Shown here in pieces: positions 24,053 to 36,059 of a stretch of DNA of 64,000 nt. A program made the position numbers and the translations under genes. The notes under the pieces are model-generated. The model saw only the letters and a program-made list of their open reading frames with translations, was not told the origin of the DNA and ran no database searches. Within the stretch, counting starts at the first letter, position 1. The number at the start of each line of letters is the position of its first letter. Source of the DNA: Tetraselmis striata (taxonomy: Eukaryota; Chlorophyta; Chlorodendrophyceae; Chlorodendrales; Chlorodendraceae); NCBI GenBank assembly GCA_006384855.1, contig VCJN01000291.1:18593-82592 (forward strand), given 5' to 3'.

Positions 24053-27000
24053 ATTCCTCCCTTCCTATCCTCACTCCCCTCACCATAATAACTGACCTGG
24101 CTGGATTGGTGAAAGCTGAGACAATTGCGTGTCACGCAGACCTCTGACCCAGCCTGGGTGAAGCACGACCAGTGGATGACACCGCACTGGAAGGCCATCC
24201 GGCCGTGGCTGGCCAAGAAGAAGTCGATTCTGCCCCAGGATAGGCAGCTGGAAAGCTGCGCCCTGGTCGGCACCTCGGGCAACCTGCTCAAGACATACTA
24301 CGGCCCGGAGATCGACCGCCACGACGCCGTGTTCCGCTTCAACCTGGTACGGACGGCCACGACCGCCCCCCTTTCTCAGCCGCATTGAAACCCGGATGTA
24401 ACCGCGATGGGGCGCTGACAGTGCTCGTTGCAGGCGCCTGCTGGCGGCACGTACGCAGACTTTGTGGGGGAGAAGACCAACTTCCGGGCCATGAACGCGA
24501 AGCAGAGCAGAACGATGGCGATGAGGGGCCACACCAAGACCGGCGACAAGCTCGTGGTGCCCTGGGTACGCCCCCCCCCCCCCCCCCCCTTCTGGATAGG
24601 CCCGCCGCCTCCAGGCTTGATGCTTCCACAGGCCAGCATGCACCGGATGAGTCATTTGCAAGCGAGGCACAGCCACCGTTACAACAATGCCGGTCACCAC
24701 TGACCGAGTGAGCTGCCTGGGTGCAGGATCGCAACGCCACAATCATGCTCTATCGCCATGTTCCCAAGAAGCTGCCTGCTATGCTGAAAGCTTTGAAGCG
24801 CACGCTCGCTATTGACAAACAGCAACGGGTTAGACCCTCCCCCCTCCCAACATCTCGCTATCCTGACCTCTCTGGTCCTCGACTAGCTGATGATGCGCCG
24901 GGCTACAGGAGATGCCCGCTGCTAACCCAGACTCCCCCGTGCTGCCGACAGCCGCAGCGCGTGGTCCTCATGGACCGGCGCTTCCTCAATCACACAACCA
25001 ACCTGCTGCACCAGTTTCAGCACTGCCGGGCGCAGCGGCAGGGCGACAAGGTGGAGGAACTGGGCAGCCGGGTCGCCACCGCGGGCTTGGCGGTCGTGCT
25101 GAATGCGCTCCACCTCTGCAAGCACGTGACCACCTATGGCATCGGCGACGCGCGGCTCAACTCGTTTACCAAGCAGCACTTTCACGTAAGGGGAACCAAC
25201 CCCCGCCTGCCTTTGCCCGTGAGCGCTTGTTGCTGTGACTGCCTGGTCCTTGCGCCCCCCACTGATCGCAGCCCCCGGGTTGCAGTACTTCAAGGACACG
25301 AGCCAGGACTTCATCGATATCAAGGACATGGAGCGCAGGAACATCACCTACAACGGCTACGGGCGAGCGAACCGCGAGGCACACGAGTTCAACCTGGAGT
25401 ACGAGATGCTCACCGCCTTTGCAAAGGCGAGCGTGCTGCGCCACTGCACGTCCAAGGGCTGCGAGGGCAAGGATTACCCGTGGGCGGAAGAGGACGCGGA
25501 GGAGGACGGCGGTGCGCCGGAGGCGCTGGTGGAGTATGAGGGTCAGCGGGTCGCAGGTGAGAGTCCCTGCAGGAGCTGCCTGGACAAGCTTTTACTGTCT
25601 ACGTGAGGATTGCAGCACCTGTGGGTAGAAGCAAGTGTATGGTACAAGAGTACAAGTGCCCATTATATTTTTTAACGGTATGGCGGGTAGAAATTCACAG
25701 CCATATATCAGGCGTGAAATGCTGCAACCCCTACGTGTGTGCTTCATTTTTATTGGAATGGAGTAGAAAGGGGGCACTACACTAATATAAAGCATCTGCG
25801 CTGCTAGTATAGCATATGCAATACCGTATAGCATATTATTTCCATTGAAAGTATGGTATCAATCGTTATTATCTGTGTTTGGAAATCGTGTGGAATCAAG
25901 TCGAGGCAGAGTGGACACGCCAGACCGTTCTCGTAGGCAAATTTTCGGATGGAGTTGCACTGTCCTATTGCTGGAAAACATACTTTCTGTTTGGGGGCTT
26001 GAGGGTGCTGCTGCTGCCGCGCTCAGATTCCCCGACGCCGAAGAACTTCAGCTGGGAATCGGCTGCGGATGTCGTGGAGATGTGCCGTGCCGGTATGATA
26101 CCGGAGGCTGTGAAGCGGCTGCCGCTGAGCTACTCGGAGGGGACAGATCCCAAGGGGGTCCTGTTCAACAACGTGAGCGGGCCCGCGCCGCTTTCGAGGC
26201 ACATGCAGGGCGGTTGGGGATGGCTGTGTAGTCCGAGCCTTTCGGATTGCTGACTTGCCTTGTCTGCTTGTCGCTGTGCACAGGAGACGAGCCTGAAGGT
26301 GTTGAAGTACAACCGCAACATCTTGCCCTACTGGCCCTCCATCAGCCCATACGTCACCCACAGCAAGGCCGACTTCTTCGGCGAGGGCACGGCTCTCTAC
26401 GACAGTTGCGCCATTGTGGGCGGCTCGGGCGGCCTGCTGAAGGCCAACTACGGGCCCGAGATCGATCGCCACAGCGCCGTATTCCGGTTTAACCTGGTGA
26501 GTGGGAGACCTTTGAGAGTGCGCTTCTCGGGTGCCACTCTGCTCTTTGAGGACCGCCGATGTCTCTGCTGCGCTTCTCTTGCCGCGGTGCCTTCCGGCCG
26601 ACATAACAGTCCCTTTTGTCTCGTGTGCGCAGGCTCCATCGGGCGGGGAGTACGCTGAGTTTGCCGGGTCAAGGACCGACTTCCGGCTGCTCAACAATGT
26701 CGACAGCCGGACGTACTCACTGAACGGCCACACGCGCATGACGGAGGGGGGCGGACGTAGCCAGCCGGTGCAGTGGGTGCGTCCCCCAGGGCTGATGTCT
26801 TGCACGCCAAGTAGGGCGAGGGCCGGCCATCCTTTGCGAGCCACCAACTGATGGGCTCGCCAATAGCGCCGAGTCGGGAGAGGGTTACTAACGGCGCCCC
26901 TGGCTTGCGGCCACAGGATGCAAACGCCACGCTCATCCTCTCCCGTATCCGCGCCATGGAGCTAAAAATGCGCATGAAAATGTTTCGGAGAACGATGCGC

Positions 27001-27875
27001 CTGGACCCCATCAAATCGGTACGGCAGCGCTGAGTGCGCGGTGTGGCTTGTTGAAACGGCGCAGCGGTCCGTGTGACTTGGCGGTAGTGAATCGTCCCAC
27101 CCACGGGCCACCCTGCCTGTTTGCTGCACAGACGATGAAGGTCGGCATTATGGACAAGAGGTACCTAGACCATGCCAGCAACTTCCTGGATGCCTTCCGA
27201 GTGTGCAAGTCGTACGAGGCGGGTCGCGACGTCCTCGAGAAGGGCGACAAGTCGCCCAGTTCGGGGCTGGTGATGGCGATGACGGCCTTGCACCTGTGCA
27301 AGCACGTGACCATGTACGGCATCGCCGACAAGCAGTCCACCTTCATCAGGCACCATTTCCACGTGAGTCGCGGCGCTGCGTCTCTCGTTGCGCTGTACTG
27401 AAGCAGCCTTACGGACGGCTCTGTCTTGTCGGGATTTACACCGGTCGTACTGCAGCTGCTGCTTGACGAACGCCACTTTGTGCTCGCGCTGTGGCCGCAG
27501 TACTTCAAGATCAACACGAACAGGCTGCCGGACTACGTGCTGGAGCAAGCGCCGGAAGACGACGAGCTCGCTCACCGGGACCGCGGCTACGGGCATGCCA
27601 ACACCATTGCGCACAGCTTTGAGCTGGAGCGGGACATCTTTCTGGCGCTGGCTGACGCGAATCTACTGCGCCACTGCACGTGGGAGGGCTGCACTGGCAA
27701 GGAGCTTCCTCCGCTCGAGGCGCCCAAGAAGACAGAGAGCAAGGAGATGCCAGCGGCGGAGCCCCCTCCACAAGAAAATGCCGAGGAGGGAGAGGAGCAG
27801 ACGGAGGGATTCGCGCTCCCCTTGCGGAGGAGTGCGCAAGATGAGTGGGACAGCTTGCAGCGGGGCGAAATCTGA
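22590..27875 (+). CDS. Sialyltransferase family 29 (GT29), probably two catalytic domains in one protein
   Basis: Domain 1 exons: 22590-22797, 23193-23291, 23851-23990, 24140-24346, 24434-24565, 24727-24828, 24952-25185, 25286-25556. Domain 2 exons: 26027-26172, 26284-26496, 26633-26776, 26917-27018, 27132-27362, 27501-27875 (TGA). The start [17 protein letters not shown] begins a basic segment plus one hydrophobic stretch, fitting a Golgi type II anchor. Sialylmotif L is [20 protein letters not shown] in domain 1 and [20 protein letters not shown] in domain 2. Sialylmotif S is [20 protein letters not shown] and [20 protein letters not shown]. The VS-type H-x4-E is HEFNLE and HSFELE. GT29 enzymes transfer sialic acid from CMP-sialic acid; donor and acceptor here are unknown. 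The CAG|GTGAGA donor at 25557 and the acceptor before 26027 are both phase 1, so the domains join in frame. If unspliced, domain 1 stops at 25606. Two separate genes remain possible. Confidence 0.85.
23087..23120 (+). repeat. Poly-G tract in sialyltransferase intron
   Basis: A run of about 33 G within intron 22798-23192, opposite in strand to most intronic C runs here. Confidence 0.9.
23686..23790 (+). repeat. Imperfect (CA)n tract in intron
   Basis: CA repeats interrupted by GA and AG steps, within intron 23292-23850. Confidence 0.9.
24020..24052 (+). repeat. Poly-C tract in sialyltransferase intron
   Basis: A long C run about 30 nt after the donor at 23991. A second run lies at about 24571-24588, 5 nt after the donor at 24566. 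Confidence 0.9.
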
Positions 27876-28148
27876 GTTTGATGGACGACCATGGGTGGCC
27901 GTATTCGATCGCCTGAGGGCGTGTCGACTCGCCCATCCAAGCCTGATCTGAAAGCCGATTAGACAGCATCGTGCGCTGCCCATGCTTGCCGACATCATGG
28001 CAAACAAACACGAGCAAGCCTCACCCCACTTGCTGCCGAATAGGCAGCCATGCCGCCCAGAACGCCACATGGCGATGCGAGTAGTAACTACACTGTTTTC
28101 TTTAAGACAGAGGGCTGACTTTAGCCACTACCTGCTTCGCAAGATTTT

Positions 28149-28153
28149 GTAAA
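28149..28153 (+). terminator. TGTAA poly(A) signal behind the two-domain sialyltransferase
   Basis: TGTAA within GATTTTGTAAATG, about 275 nt after the stop codon. It is conserved in the duplicated copy at 29329-29333. TGTAA is the usual green-algal poly(A) signal. Confidence 0.5.
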
Positions 28154-28292
28154 TGTTGATTTTATTGCTTACCCCCCAGACTATTGTTCCGATTCTCCTC
28201 GTCAGCCGGTGCATCCCAGGGATCTTTTCTCCAATGGCCCCCTCCCAGCTCTGGGCGACAAGCACAGTCAGAACGCCGGGAAGGGGACCCTC

Positions 28293-29466
28293 CCTGCCTG
28301 TTTGCTGCACAGACGATGAAGGTCGGCATTATGGATAAGAGGTACCTAGACCATGCCAGCAACTTCCTGGATGCCTTCCGAGTGTGCAAGTCGTACGAGG
28401 CGGGTCGCGACGTCCTCGAGAAGGGCGACAAGTCGCCCAGTTCGGGGCTGGTGATGGCGATGACGGCCTTGCACCTGTGCAAGCACGTGACCATGTACGG
28501 CATCGCCGACAAGCAGTCCACCTTCATCAGGCACCATTTCCACGTGAGTGGCAGCGCTGCGTCTCCCGTTGCGGTGTACTGAAGCAGCCTTACGGACTGC
28601 ACTGTGTTGCCGGGATTTACACCGGTCGTACTGCAGCTGCTGCTTGACGAACGCCACTTTGTGCTCGCGCTGTGGCCGCAGTACTTCAAGATCAACACGA
28701 ACAGGCTGCCGGACTACGTGCTGGAGCAAGCGCCGGAAGACGACGAGCTCGCTCACCGGGACCGCGGCTACGGGCATGCCAACACCATTGCGCACAGCTT
28801 TGAGCTGGAGCGGGACATCTTTCTGGCGCTGGCTGACGCGAATCTACTGCGCCACTGCACGTGGGAGGGCTGCACTGGCAAGGAGCTTCCTCCGCTCGAG
28901 GCGCCCAAGAAGACAGAGAGCAAGGAGATGCCAGCGGCGGAGCCCCCTCCGCAAGAGAATTCCGAGGAGGGAGTGGAGCAGACGGAGGGATTCGCGCTCC
29001 CCTTGCGGAGGAGTGCACAAGATGAGTGGGACAGCTTGCAGCGGGGCGAAATCTGAGTTTGATGGACGACCATGGGTGGCCGTATTCGATCGCCTGAGGG
29101 CGTGTCGACTCGCCCATCCAAGCCTGATCTGAAAGCCGATTAGACAGCATCGTGCGCTGCCCATGCTTGCCGACATCATGGCAAACAAACACGAGCAAGC
29201 CTCACCCCACTTGCTGCCGAATAGGCAGCCATGCCGCCCAGAACGCCACATGGAGATGCGAGTAGTAACTACACTGTTTTCTTTAAGACAGAGGGCTGAC
29301 TTTAGCCACTACCTGCTTCGCAAGATTTTGTAAATGTTGATTTGCTTACCCCCCAGACTATTGTTCCGATTCTCCTCATCAGCCGGAGCATCCCAGGGAT
29401 CTTTTCTCCAATGGCCCCCTCCCAGCTCTGGGCGACAAGCACAGTCAGAACACCGGGAAGGGGACG
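28293..29466 (+). repeat. Tandem duplicate of the last two sialyltransferase exons plus 3' flank
   Basis: It matches about 27112-28293 at a constant offset of 1181. The shared block ends in the GGGAAGGGGAC motif that also precedes the junction. It covers the sialylmotif S exon, the VS exon, the stop, the TGTAA signal and flank. Confidence 0.9.
28313..29056 (+). CDS. Duplicated GT29 3' exons: alternative last exons or gene fragment
   Basis: Exons 28313-28543 and 28682-29056 repeat the last two exons of the upstream gene with intact acceptors, donor and stop. They encode sialylmotif S ([13 protein letters not shown]) and the VS motif (HSFELE). There is no sialylmotif L or start nearby, so it cannot be a complete enzyme. 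By eye the exons differ at about 7 of 606 positions and the 138-nt intron between them at about 8, which suggests the coding sequence has been conserved since duplication. Both acceptors are phase 0, so exon 26917-27018 could splice to either set. Confidence 0.65.
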
Positions 29467-30223
29467 CTCACGTGTCGCGTGCTGTCCAGGGGAAGATGTG
29501 CTGTCTGTGCATGGTTTCAAGTGTCACGATCCAGGTGCGAATGATTGACACTACAGTGGACTGTGATCCAGGCTGTAATCGCACACTGTACGCTGATGAG
29601 CGACACAGTGTAGCAGCGCAATCTTCGTTTTTTGCTTTTGGATTGCGATTCGGGAATTCCTCCGGAAAACCTTTGACGCCACCAGTGTGAGGCGCCCCTG
29701 TTGCGATAGTACTCGTACATCCCGCATCATCCACGCGGGCTGTACGGATGTGAGCACTGCTGACATCATAATGATAAGGACAAGCATGCCTGTGGCAGCG
29801 ATTGTGCCATGTCTTTGCTCGGCCGGGTGCGACCACAGGGTGCGCGCTCGCGGCAAGCAGGCAGCCTCCCCGTGAGATACATACGGCTGGCGCATTACAT
29901 GCCGCCTCGTTTTCTCATCCGCCACTGAAATTGATGGCAGCCATCAGTCTTACCAATCCACAAATTTGCCGATCCACTCGTTTCAATGCAAGCTGCCACG
30001 CCGCCGACCCGATCTGCACCCCGATATCCAGGCTGGCCTCCCATCCCATGTTTGAGGCAGCCATGGCCGCCACAGGGGCGCTGCCTCTCAGTACGAGTCC
30101 AGTGCCTTGTCGTCCTTTATCGTCCGGACGCCAAACTCACCCTGGTTTCCATGCAGCGGCAGCAGGTCGCACAACGTAGCTTCCTGAGTCCACGCTAGCG
30201 CCGGTGCTTGAGGTGGGATCAAG
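29467..30223. other. Intergenic region between convergent genes
   Basis: It holds the 3' flanks of the + strand sialyltransferase duplicate and the - strand DUF218 gene. No coding signal was recognised. TTACA (TGTAA on the minus strand) occurs near 29893. Confidence 0.45.
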
Positions 30224-31856
30224 TTAGGCAGCAAGCGCGTGTGATGGCGGATGGGGCTCCACCTGGCGGGGCACCGCGTAGCACAGGTGCTCGGTGTGCA
30301 TCCAGTGAGAGAACTCCGCTAGGCTGGGCGTGCGCCGCACTGTCCGCTGGAAGCCCTCCAGGCTCGCCGCCTCGCGCTCGCGGCGCGCCTCCAGGATGTC
30401 GTTCGGGATGCAGTCGTCGCTCACTGCGATGTAGGTGAGGTCAAAGCTGCGAGACAAGAGGAGGCAGATCGGCCCTCCCGTGTGTCAGCCCTCCGTGCAC
30501 CGGGGGGGATGGATGTGCGTGAGGGATTCGGGGACAGCTCTACCTCACACCGGACTCCGAGAAGCACTCCCCCGCCAGCCCATAGCAGTGGTCAAAGATT
30601 GCCTGGACAGCACCAATGGGAGTCGGAGGCAATCCGCGATGAGCGGGTTGTTGGCGCTGCAGCATTACGACACACCATCCTCCTGCTGGGGAGAAAGCAC
30701 CGTGGCGTTGACTGCGGCGGGGTGTGTCGTGCCTTGGAGCGCGGCATGTGGAACTCGGAGGTGATGACCGCAAGGCGGCGCCACCGCCGCGGCAGCGCAT
30801 GGATGGTGGCGGAGAAGTAGCCGTTGCCGATGGTGTCGAACGAGGACACCTCCTTAAGGATGCGCTCCGGCGGCATCCCCTGCGCGGGACAGCGCGCAGC
30901 TCAGAGCGAAGAGCGGGCGCCGCCTGGGGTCCCGAGCAGGTGGGAATACGGCCGCACCCGCTCAATAAGGTAGTCGGCGCAGCTGGTGGACTCGTGGTAG
31001 ACGTAGCCGCCGCGCATGATGGGCGGCTTGTGAGGCGTGCCGCCCCCGGTGCACAGCACCGAGCAGTCCGGGCCTACGCAGGGCGAGCCGCAGCGTCATC
31101 ACAGGGGATGGAGGCGCACGCGGCGGAGGCGCAGGATATGTTCCCCTGCTCCAGAGGCATTGTGCCATCCCTCGCCCGTACCTTGCCGCGGCATCAGCTC
31201 CAGGCATGCGTCCAGCCGCACCTCCACCTGTGCCGGCAGCCCGCTGCCCCCCTCGCGCTGTCCACCTGTGGTGTGAATCGCGTCGAGACACGTCGAGACA
31301 CGTCGAGACACGCCACCTTTAGCCTCACCCTGTCCAGGGTCTGTGAAACCTAGCCAGGTACCCGGCGGCATCTTCTGGTGGCATACTGTGCATAGTAAGC
31401 GTGCTGCACTCAACGAAGATGCTAACAGGGGTCGCCGCGAAATGTGCCCCCCCGCCCCCGCCCACCCCCCCCCCCCCCCCCCCGCCCCATTCCACTATCA
31501 TCATATCGTTATGTCCTTTCTTTCCTTATGTTCCTTCTGCAGCATTCCCCACTCCCATAGCGGCACCTGCCGTCACCTGCGAGCACGACGACGGCGTCGA
31601 ATCGCTTCACACCCTCGCTCCCCGCCGACCACAGCATCCAGTCGCTGCCGTGGTCCGCATCAGCGCGGCAGCTTACACCCCTGGGTCCCCTGCCCCGCCC
31701 GTGGCAAACGGTGGGGGCCAACGGGACTACATGGCCGACGACGCGCCCACGGCCGACAGGCGCGGGTGCTGCTAGCGCGTCGCGCCCGCCGCCGCCACAG
31801 CGCCATGAGGGTCGCGCGAGACCGTGCGCGCCCAGGGCAGTCGCCGCCCTCAGCAT
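30224..31856 (-). CDS. DUF218 (YdcF/SanA-like) domain protein
   Basis: Exons in transcript order: 31856-31577, 31265-31182, 31073-30958, 30879-30733, 30602-30544, 30446-30224 (TAA). Joined in phase they give the DUF218 pattern: FDAVVVLAGG; LPAQVEVRLDACLEL; VLCTGGGTPHKPP; HESTSCADYLIERGMPPERI; SSFDTIGNGYFS; LAVITSEFHMPRSKAIFD. Bacterial DUF218 proteins affect envelope metabolism; the eukaryotic function is not established. Intron 30732-30603 starts with GC instead of GT. The start is uncertain: ATG at 31637 (MLWSAGSEGVK) opens just before the domain, while ATG at 31856 adds an Ala/Arg-rich N-terminus that could be a targeting peptide. Confidence 0.82.
31281..31313. repeat. Three copies of an 11-bp repeat in DUF218 intron
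   Basis: CGTCGAGACA-type units three times in tandem within intron 31266-31576, which also holds a C run (plus strand) near 31468-31483. Confidence 0.8.
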
Positions 31857-31859
31857 CGC

Positions 31860-34080
31860 CGCCAGAAAATGTTTTTGACTGTAAGTATGGGTGCGCAGGA
31901 ATTCTGAGAGGGACTGGGAGCCGCCGCCACCAGTTGATCGGCAACTACCTACAAGTACGCGAGTCTGGTCATCTGGTTGTCCTGCTGTCGACGAGCCGGA
32001 CCAGTACCGCGATATAAAACCTGATGCGCGGGCGCGTCGCGCCGGGCTTGAAGATGATTCCGTAGCCCGTCACTATTTATTTTGTGGGTCGGTATATCAA
32101 GACTGACGTGTTATATAATTAGAACGCTGATATCCAGGCTACCGGAGCACGTGAATAGTCCTATTGAAGTACATCGAAAAAAGGATCGTGTCTACGAATG
32201 TCGGTGCGGTTATACGAGGCTTGCCAGAGTGGAGCAATTTTCCCAAAAGTGTTTGGCATCGTGTGCCCTCGTAAACCGAAAGGGAGCAAAAAGGCAAATT
32301 TTATGACATGTACGTGTCTTCGTATGATAAAGCGTAGTTTCACATATCAGAAAAGGTTAAATCGTAGTTGTACGCGCAAAATGCAGCATGTGGCATTAAG
32401 TATGACTGCGTGGGGGATGCAACGCGAGGTGTACGAGGCCGGTGATGTGATGCATTTATGCTTCTATGATTGGCCGGTGAGATGAAACGGATGGATGTAC
32501 TAAAATTGAAACATCAAATATCAGAAGGTTTGCGCAGTGTCATCGTGATATGCATGCATAATGTGCTTCGACGAAATAATGACCCGTTGTATTCGTGCTG
32601 AGTTGGATTTTTCGTAATTTTGATTGGTGTATATCATATGGCTTATCGGAACAAGGCACTCGCACCGTACGCGCACCTGCTGGTCGGCTTGCGCTCGCCA
32701 ATGGACCATATCTATTCCGTTCCCAGCAGAATCACTCATCGCGATTGCTGCTCTCTACCTCCGCGCACTCACCCATCACTCGTGCGCGTCCCTGAGCGGG
32801 AGGAGCGGCTAATCGCTAATCGCCGCCGTACATGCATGAGTAGGCATCTTAAGCCGTGTTAGACGATTATGAAGCGCTCGTCGTGGAGGTGAGACGCGTT
32901 CGCCGCAGCTGGGCGTGGTTCGCCCGTTTACGGTATGTTTCTCGTTCCCTTGTTACCCGCCCTCGCCGCCAGCGCCAACATTTCATGCTTACGCAGCCAT
33001 AGCATGACATGATAGACAACACTATGATTACATTTGTTTTTCCTTTCTCGGTTAAGACAGGCACCGCTAGTGGTTTAGGATCTATGTGGAGCGTGGTCTT
33101 CCGCGGTCGGGCGCGCGTGCAGCAGCGATCCCCGCCACTGCGGCATGTCGTCGTTCTGACCGGCATCAGTCATGTCGCGCCAACTGCACCGCCGCCCACA
33201 TGTATGAAGTTCGTTACCGCCGCCACTATGTTTTCAGATGCATGTAGTTACCGGCTTTATTATGTGTCCTTTTATCCGGTCCGCGTATTCGGTCACTCGT
33301 CTCGGGCGCGCTGTGTGTCGGTCATGTGCCATGTCGCCGTTTCGAGCAGCTCTGTGTCGCGCGCAACTGTCTGTCTCTCTCTTTTTGTTTCTTTTTTGTC
33401 TTTGGAGGTCCTCACGAAGCTGTATGTCTGTTTTGTGCCGCCTCACTCGCGCGTAGTATCTTCTGAGTCGGAATATATGTATATGTGTATATGGTTAGTT
33501 ACTTGGAATTTTAATTGCCCCTAGTAGGGCACCGAATGCTGCGACTCTCTTTTCTGAAAAAGTGATGCACATTAATCATATGTTCGGCATCATCATTGTC
33601 CTCGTTGTTGCGTGACATGTTGCAGTATGACAAATGATGTTTATGAAGTTGTATGAAAGTGAACAATATCTTGTCAAAATTTATGTGTACGAAAATGTTT
33701 GAGTCGACTATATGGTCACATATTGGGCACCGGACATTGTAACTAGTTCTCTTTTACCACAGTTGTTAATCGATGCCCTGTAGTCATGTGTTCAGCATCG
33801 TCATTGTCCTCGGCGTAGCGTGATATGCTGTAATATGGAAAATAATGTGTGTATGCACTTGTATGAAAGGGGAGAATTATGAGTCAAATTTTATGTGTAT
33901 GATGAGTTTGACAATGTGCATCCACGGGTACAGGGCACATTTTTGAGTCAAAACGGTCCAATTCCTGGACTCAAAAATGTGCCCCCCCACGTGATCGCTT
34001 AGGCTGGGATATGTACCAATTTTTCGGTCACATTTCAGGTGCAATGCAATACTATACGATGGTACTAAAAATGGCACATC
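31860..34080. other. AT-richer region without a recognised gene
   Basis: No exon-like ORF with splice sites. Two imperfect units of about 0.19 kb lie at 33520-33910 (shared ATTGTCCTCG and GTATGAAAG blocks). A strong hairpin follows at 33933. Confidence 0.5.
33933..33984. repeat. Perfect 17-bp inverted repeat, 18-nt loop
   Basis: Arms GGGCACATTTTTGAGTC (33933-33949) and GACTCAAAAATGTGCCC (33968-33984) are exact reverse complements. It could be a small hairpin-forming element or fold as RNA. Confidence 0.9.
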
Positions 34081-34125
34081 GGCGTGTCCTCTTCGCGCCC
34101 TCAGTCGCGTAAAGTACTATCCGCC

Positions 34126-35458
34126 TCACCTTGGAAGATTGCGGACGCGAGGGCGTGGCGACTGGCGTTTCGAGCCTGGAAATCGAGCCTCACTCGCGCA
34201 GAGAAGACGCCCCGGGCCTACGAGTCTATCGCCGATCTCAAGAGATTGTGTTCGTCGCAACGAGATGCTACCTCCGAACCCTGCTGACAGCGACGCGGCG
34301 TTGGGGCGAGATGTCGGCGCAGGCGGCGGTGCGGGCTTCGCGTCCAGAGATGAGGGCTCCTTAGGCGGAGATGCGGGTCGGGGAGGCGGAGATGCGTCAC
34401 CGCCACGTGAAGATGTGGCCCTGCGACTCCCACCAGCGGCACCCGAAGGCGCCTGACGGCTTGACGTGGCTTCGCGTTTCGGCTTAGGCGCATGGAAGGG
34501 GTCGTCGTCCTCCAACTCGCCTCCAACTCGCCATCCTCCAACTCGCCATCTTAAAGGAGGAGTCGGCCCACGCTTCTTGGAATGCTTCTTGCGCAGCTTA
34601 ATGGGCGACAAGCTGCTGCTGCTCTTGCCTCCATAGGCGGCGATGCGGGTCGGGGAGGCGGATATGCGGCACCGCCACGGGAAGATGTGGCCCTGCGACT
34701 CCCACCAGCGGCACCCGAAGGCGCCTGACGGCTTGACGTGGCTACGCGTTTCGGCTTAGGCGCCTGGAAGGGGTCGTCGTCCTCCAGCTCTTTCGCCATC
34801 TTAGAGGAGGAGTCGGCCCACGCTTCTTGGAATGATTCTTGCGCAGCTTATTGGGTGACAAGCTGCTGCTGCTCTTGCCTCCATAGGCGGAGATGCGGGT
34901 CGGGGAGGCGGATATGCGGCACCGCCACGGGAAGATGTGGCCCTGCGACTCCCACCAGCGGCACCCGAAGGCGCCTGACGGCTTGACGTGGCTACGCGTT
35001 TCGGCTTAGGCGCATGGAAGGGTCGTCGTCCTCCAACTATATCGCCATCTTGAAGGAGGACTCGGCCCGCGCTTCTTGGAATGCTTCTTGCGCAGCTTAT
35101 TATTGGGCGACAAGCTGCTCTTGCCTCCCGTGCTCAACGCACCGTGCGAGCGCTTCGTCGCACTCGAAGGTTGAGGCTCACTCGGCGGCTTGGCAGTCTC
35201 CGAGGGACCAAACCTGCTCGGGGGAGGGGCGGAGCTGCTCGAAGCTCTATCAAGAGACCTGCTGCAGCGCCGTTTTTGGTAGCCATCTCCGCCGGCCCCG
35301 GTGGCGGTGGTTGAGATGCGGGCTTGGAGGACCCGCCAGCCTGACGCGGCGCCGCTACGACCTGGTATTAGCGGTCGTCGACCAAGACGATGGGGGGTAA
35401 AGAGCTGGCTCGGCAACCTTCTAGTATAAGGATTTGTATGACAAAAAAGGGGATTCAA
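34126..35458 (-). repeat. Tandem repeats of about 0.25-0.27 kb with minus-strand coding character
   Basis: The block GGCTTAGGCGC plus GGAAGGG-TCGTCGTCC recurs near 34481, 34752 and 35003. On the minus strand it reads as repeated LRKKHSKKRGP and ELEDDDPF-APKPKR peptides with Ser/Arg/Pro-rich linkers in broken frames. It looks like a repeat-expanded gene fragment or transposon tail. No domain is recognised and no complete exon model could be made. Confidence 0.5.
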
Positions 35459-35464
35459 TCGCCC

Positions 35465-35820
35465 ATATGCTTTACCATTCTATACATATTGCAAGGCGGT
35501 ACCACTAATGCCTCATATTTGCTGGCGGCACACCGCAGATTGCTGCAGCGCTGCACCGCAGATGCTGCCTTAACGCATGCTTTAATTGCCTAGATGGTTG
35601 CAAACCATTTATTAGTATGCGGGGTTGCATGGCATAGAAGGGATGTGAACACGCACCGGCTTGACGATACTATACGGACTGCAAGGCAGTACGGCTAATA
35701 CTTGATATTTGCTGGCGGCACGCCGCAGATTGCTGCAGCGCTGCACCGCATATGCTGCCTTTAAGCATGCTTTGATTGCCTAGTTGGCTGCACACCATTT
35801 AGTATGCGGGGTAGCATGAA
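35465..35820. repeat. Two-unit tandem repeat, about 0.2 kb
   Basis: Units near 35480-35630 and 35670-35815 share GCGGCAC-CCGCAGATTGC and GCAGCGCTGCACCGCA. Confidence 0.8.
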
Positions 35821-35829
35821 TCACTAACA

Positions 35830-35933
35830 TGCGCCGGCCGCCGCGCGTTGGCGCCCCGCTGCGCCGGCCGCCGCGCGTTGGCGCCCCGCTGCGCCGGCCG
35901 CCGCACGTTGGCGCCCCGCTGCCCCGGCCGCGC
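35830..35933. repeat. 30-bp GC-rich minisatellite, about 3.5 units
   Basis: Tandem units of GCGCCGGCCGCCGCGCGTTG followed by GCGCCCCGCT. Confidence 0.95.
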
Positions 35934-36059
35934 TAGCAAAGGAAGTGCGGTTTGTGAAATCGACGGACAGGAGTCGATTCAAACTCTTATCTGCGGTCGA
36001 GAATGATTTGTTATGATCGTTGATTATGATTAATGAGGTATTGCCCAGGGAGCTATGGC

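Noticed and set aside
25235-25606. Stop at 25606 as the certain end of a first sialyltransferase gene
   Set aside because: A strong in-phase donor lies 50 nt earlier and joins to domain 2; kept only as the alternative model.
25879-26253. Open frame before 26027 as the N-terminus of a second sialyltransferase
   Set aside because: It starts with TTG, has no signal anchor, and an acceptor at 26026 restores the alignment with domain 1.
32500-33540. Plus-strand ORFs near 33009-33524 as a gene
   Set aside because: Composition is atypical, there are no motifs and no matching splice structure. They lie in an AT-richer region with degenerate repeats.
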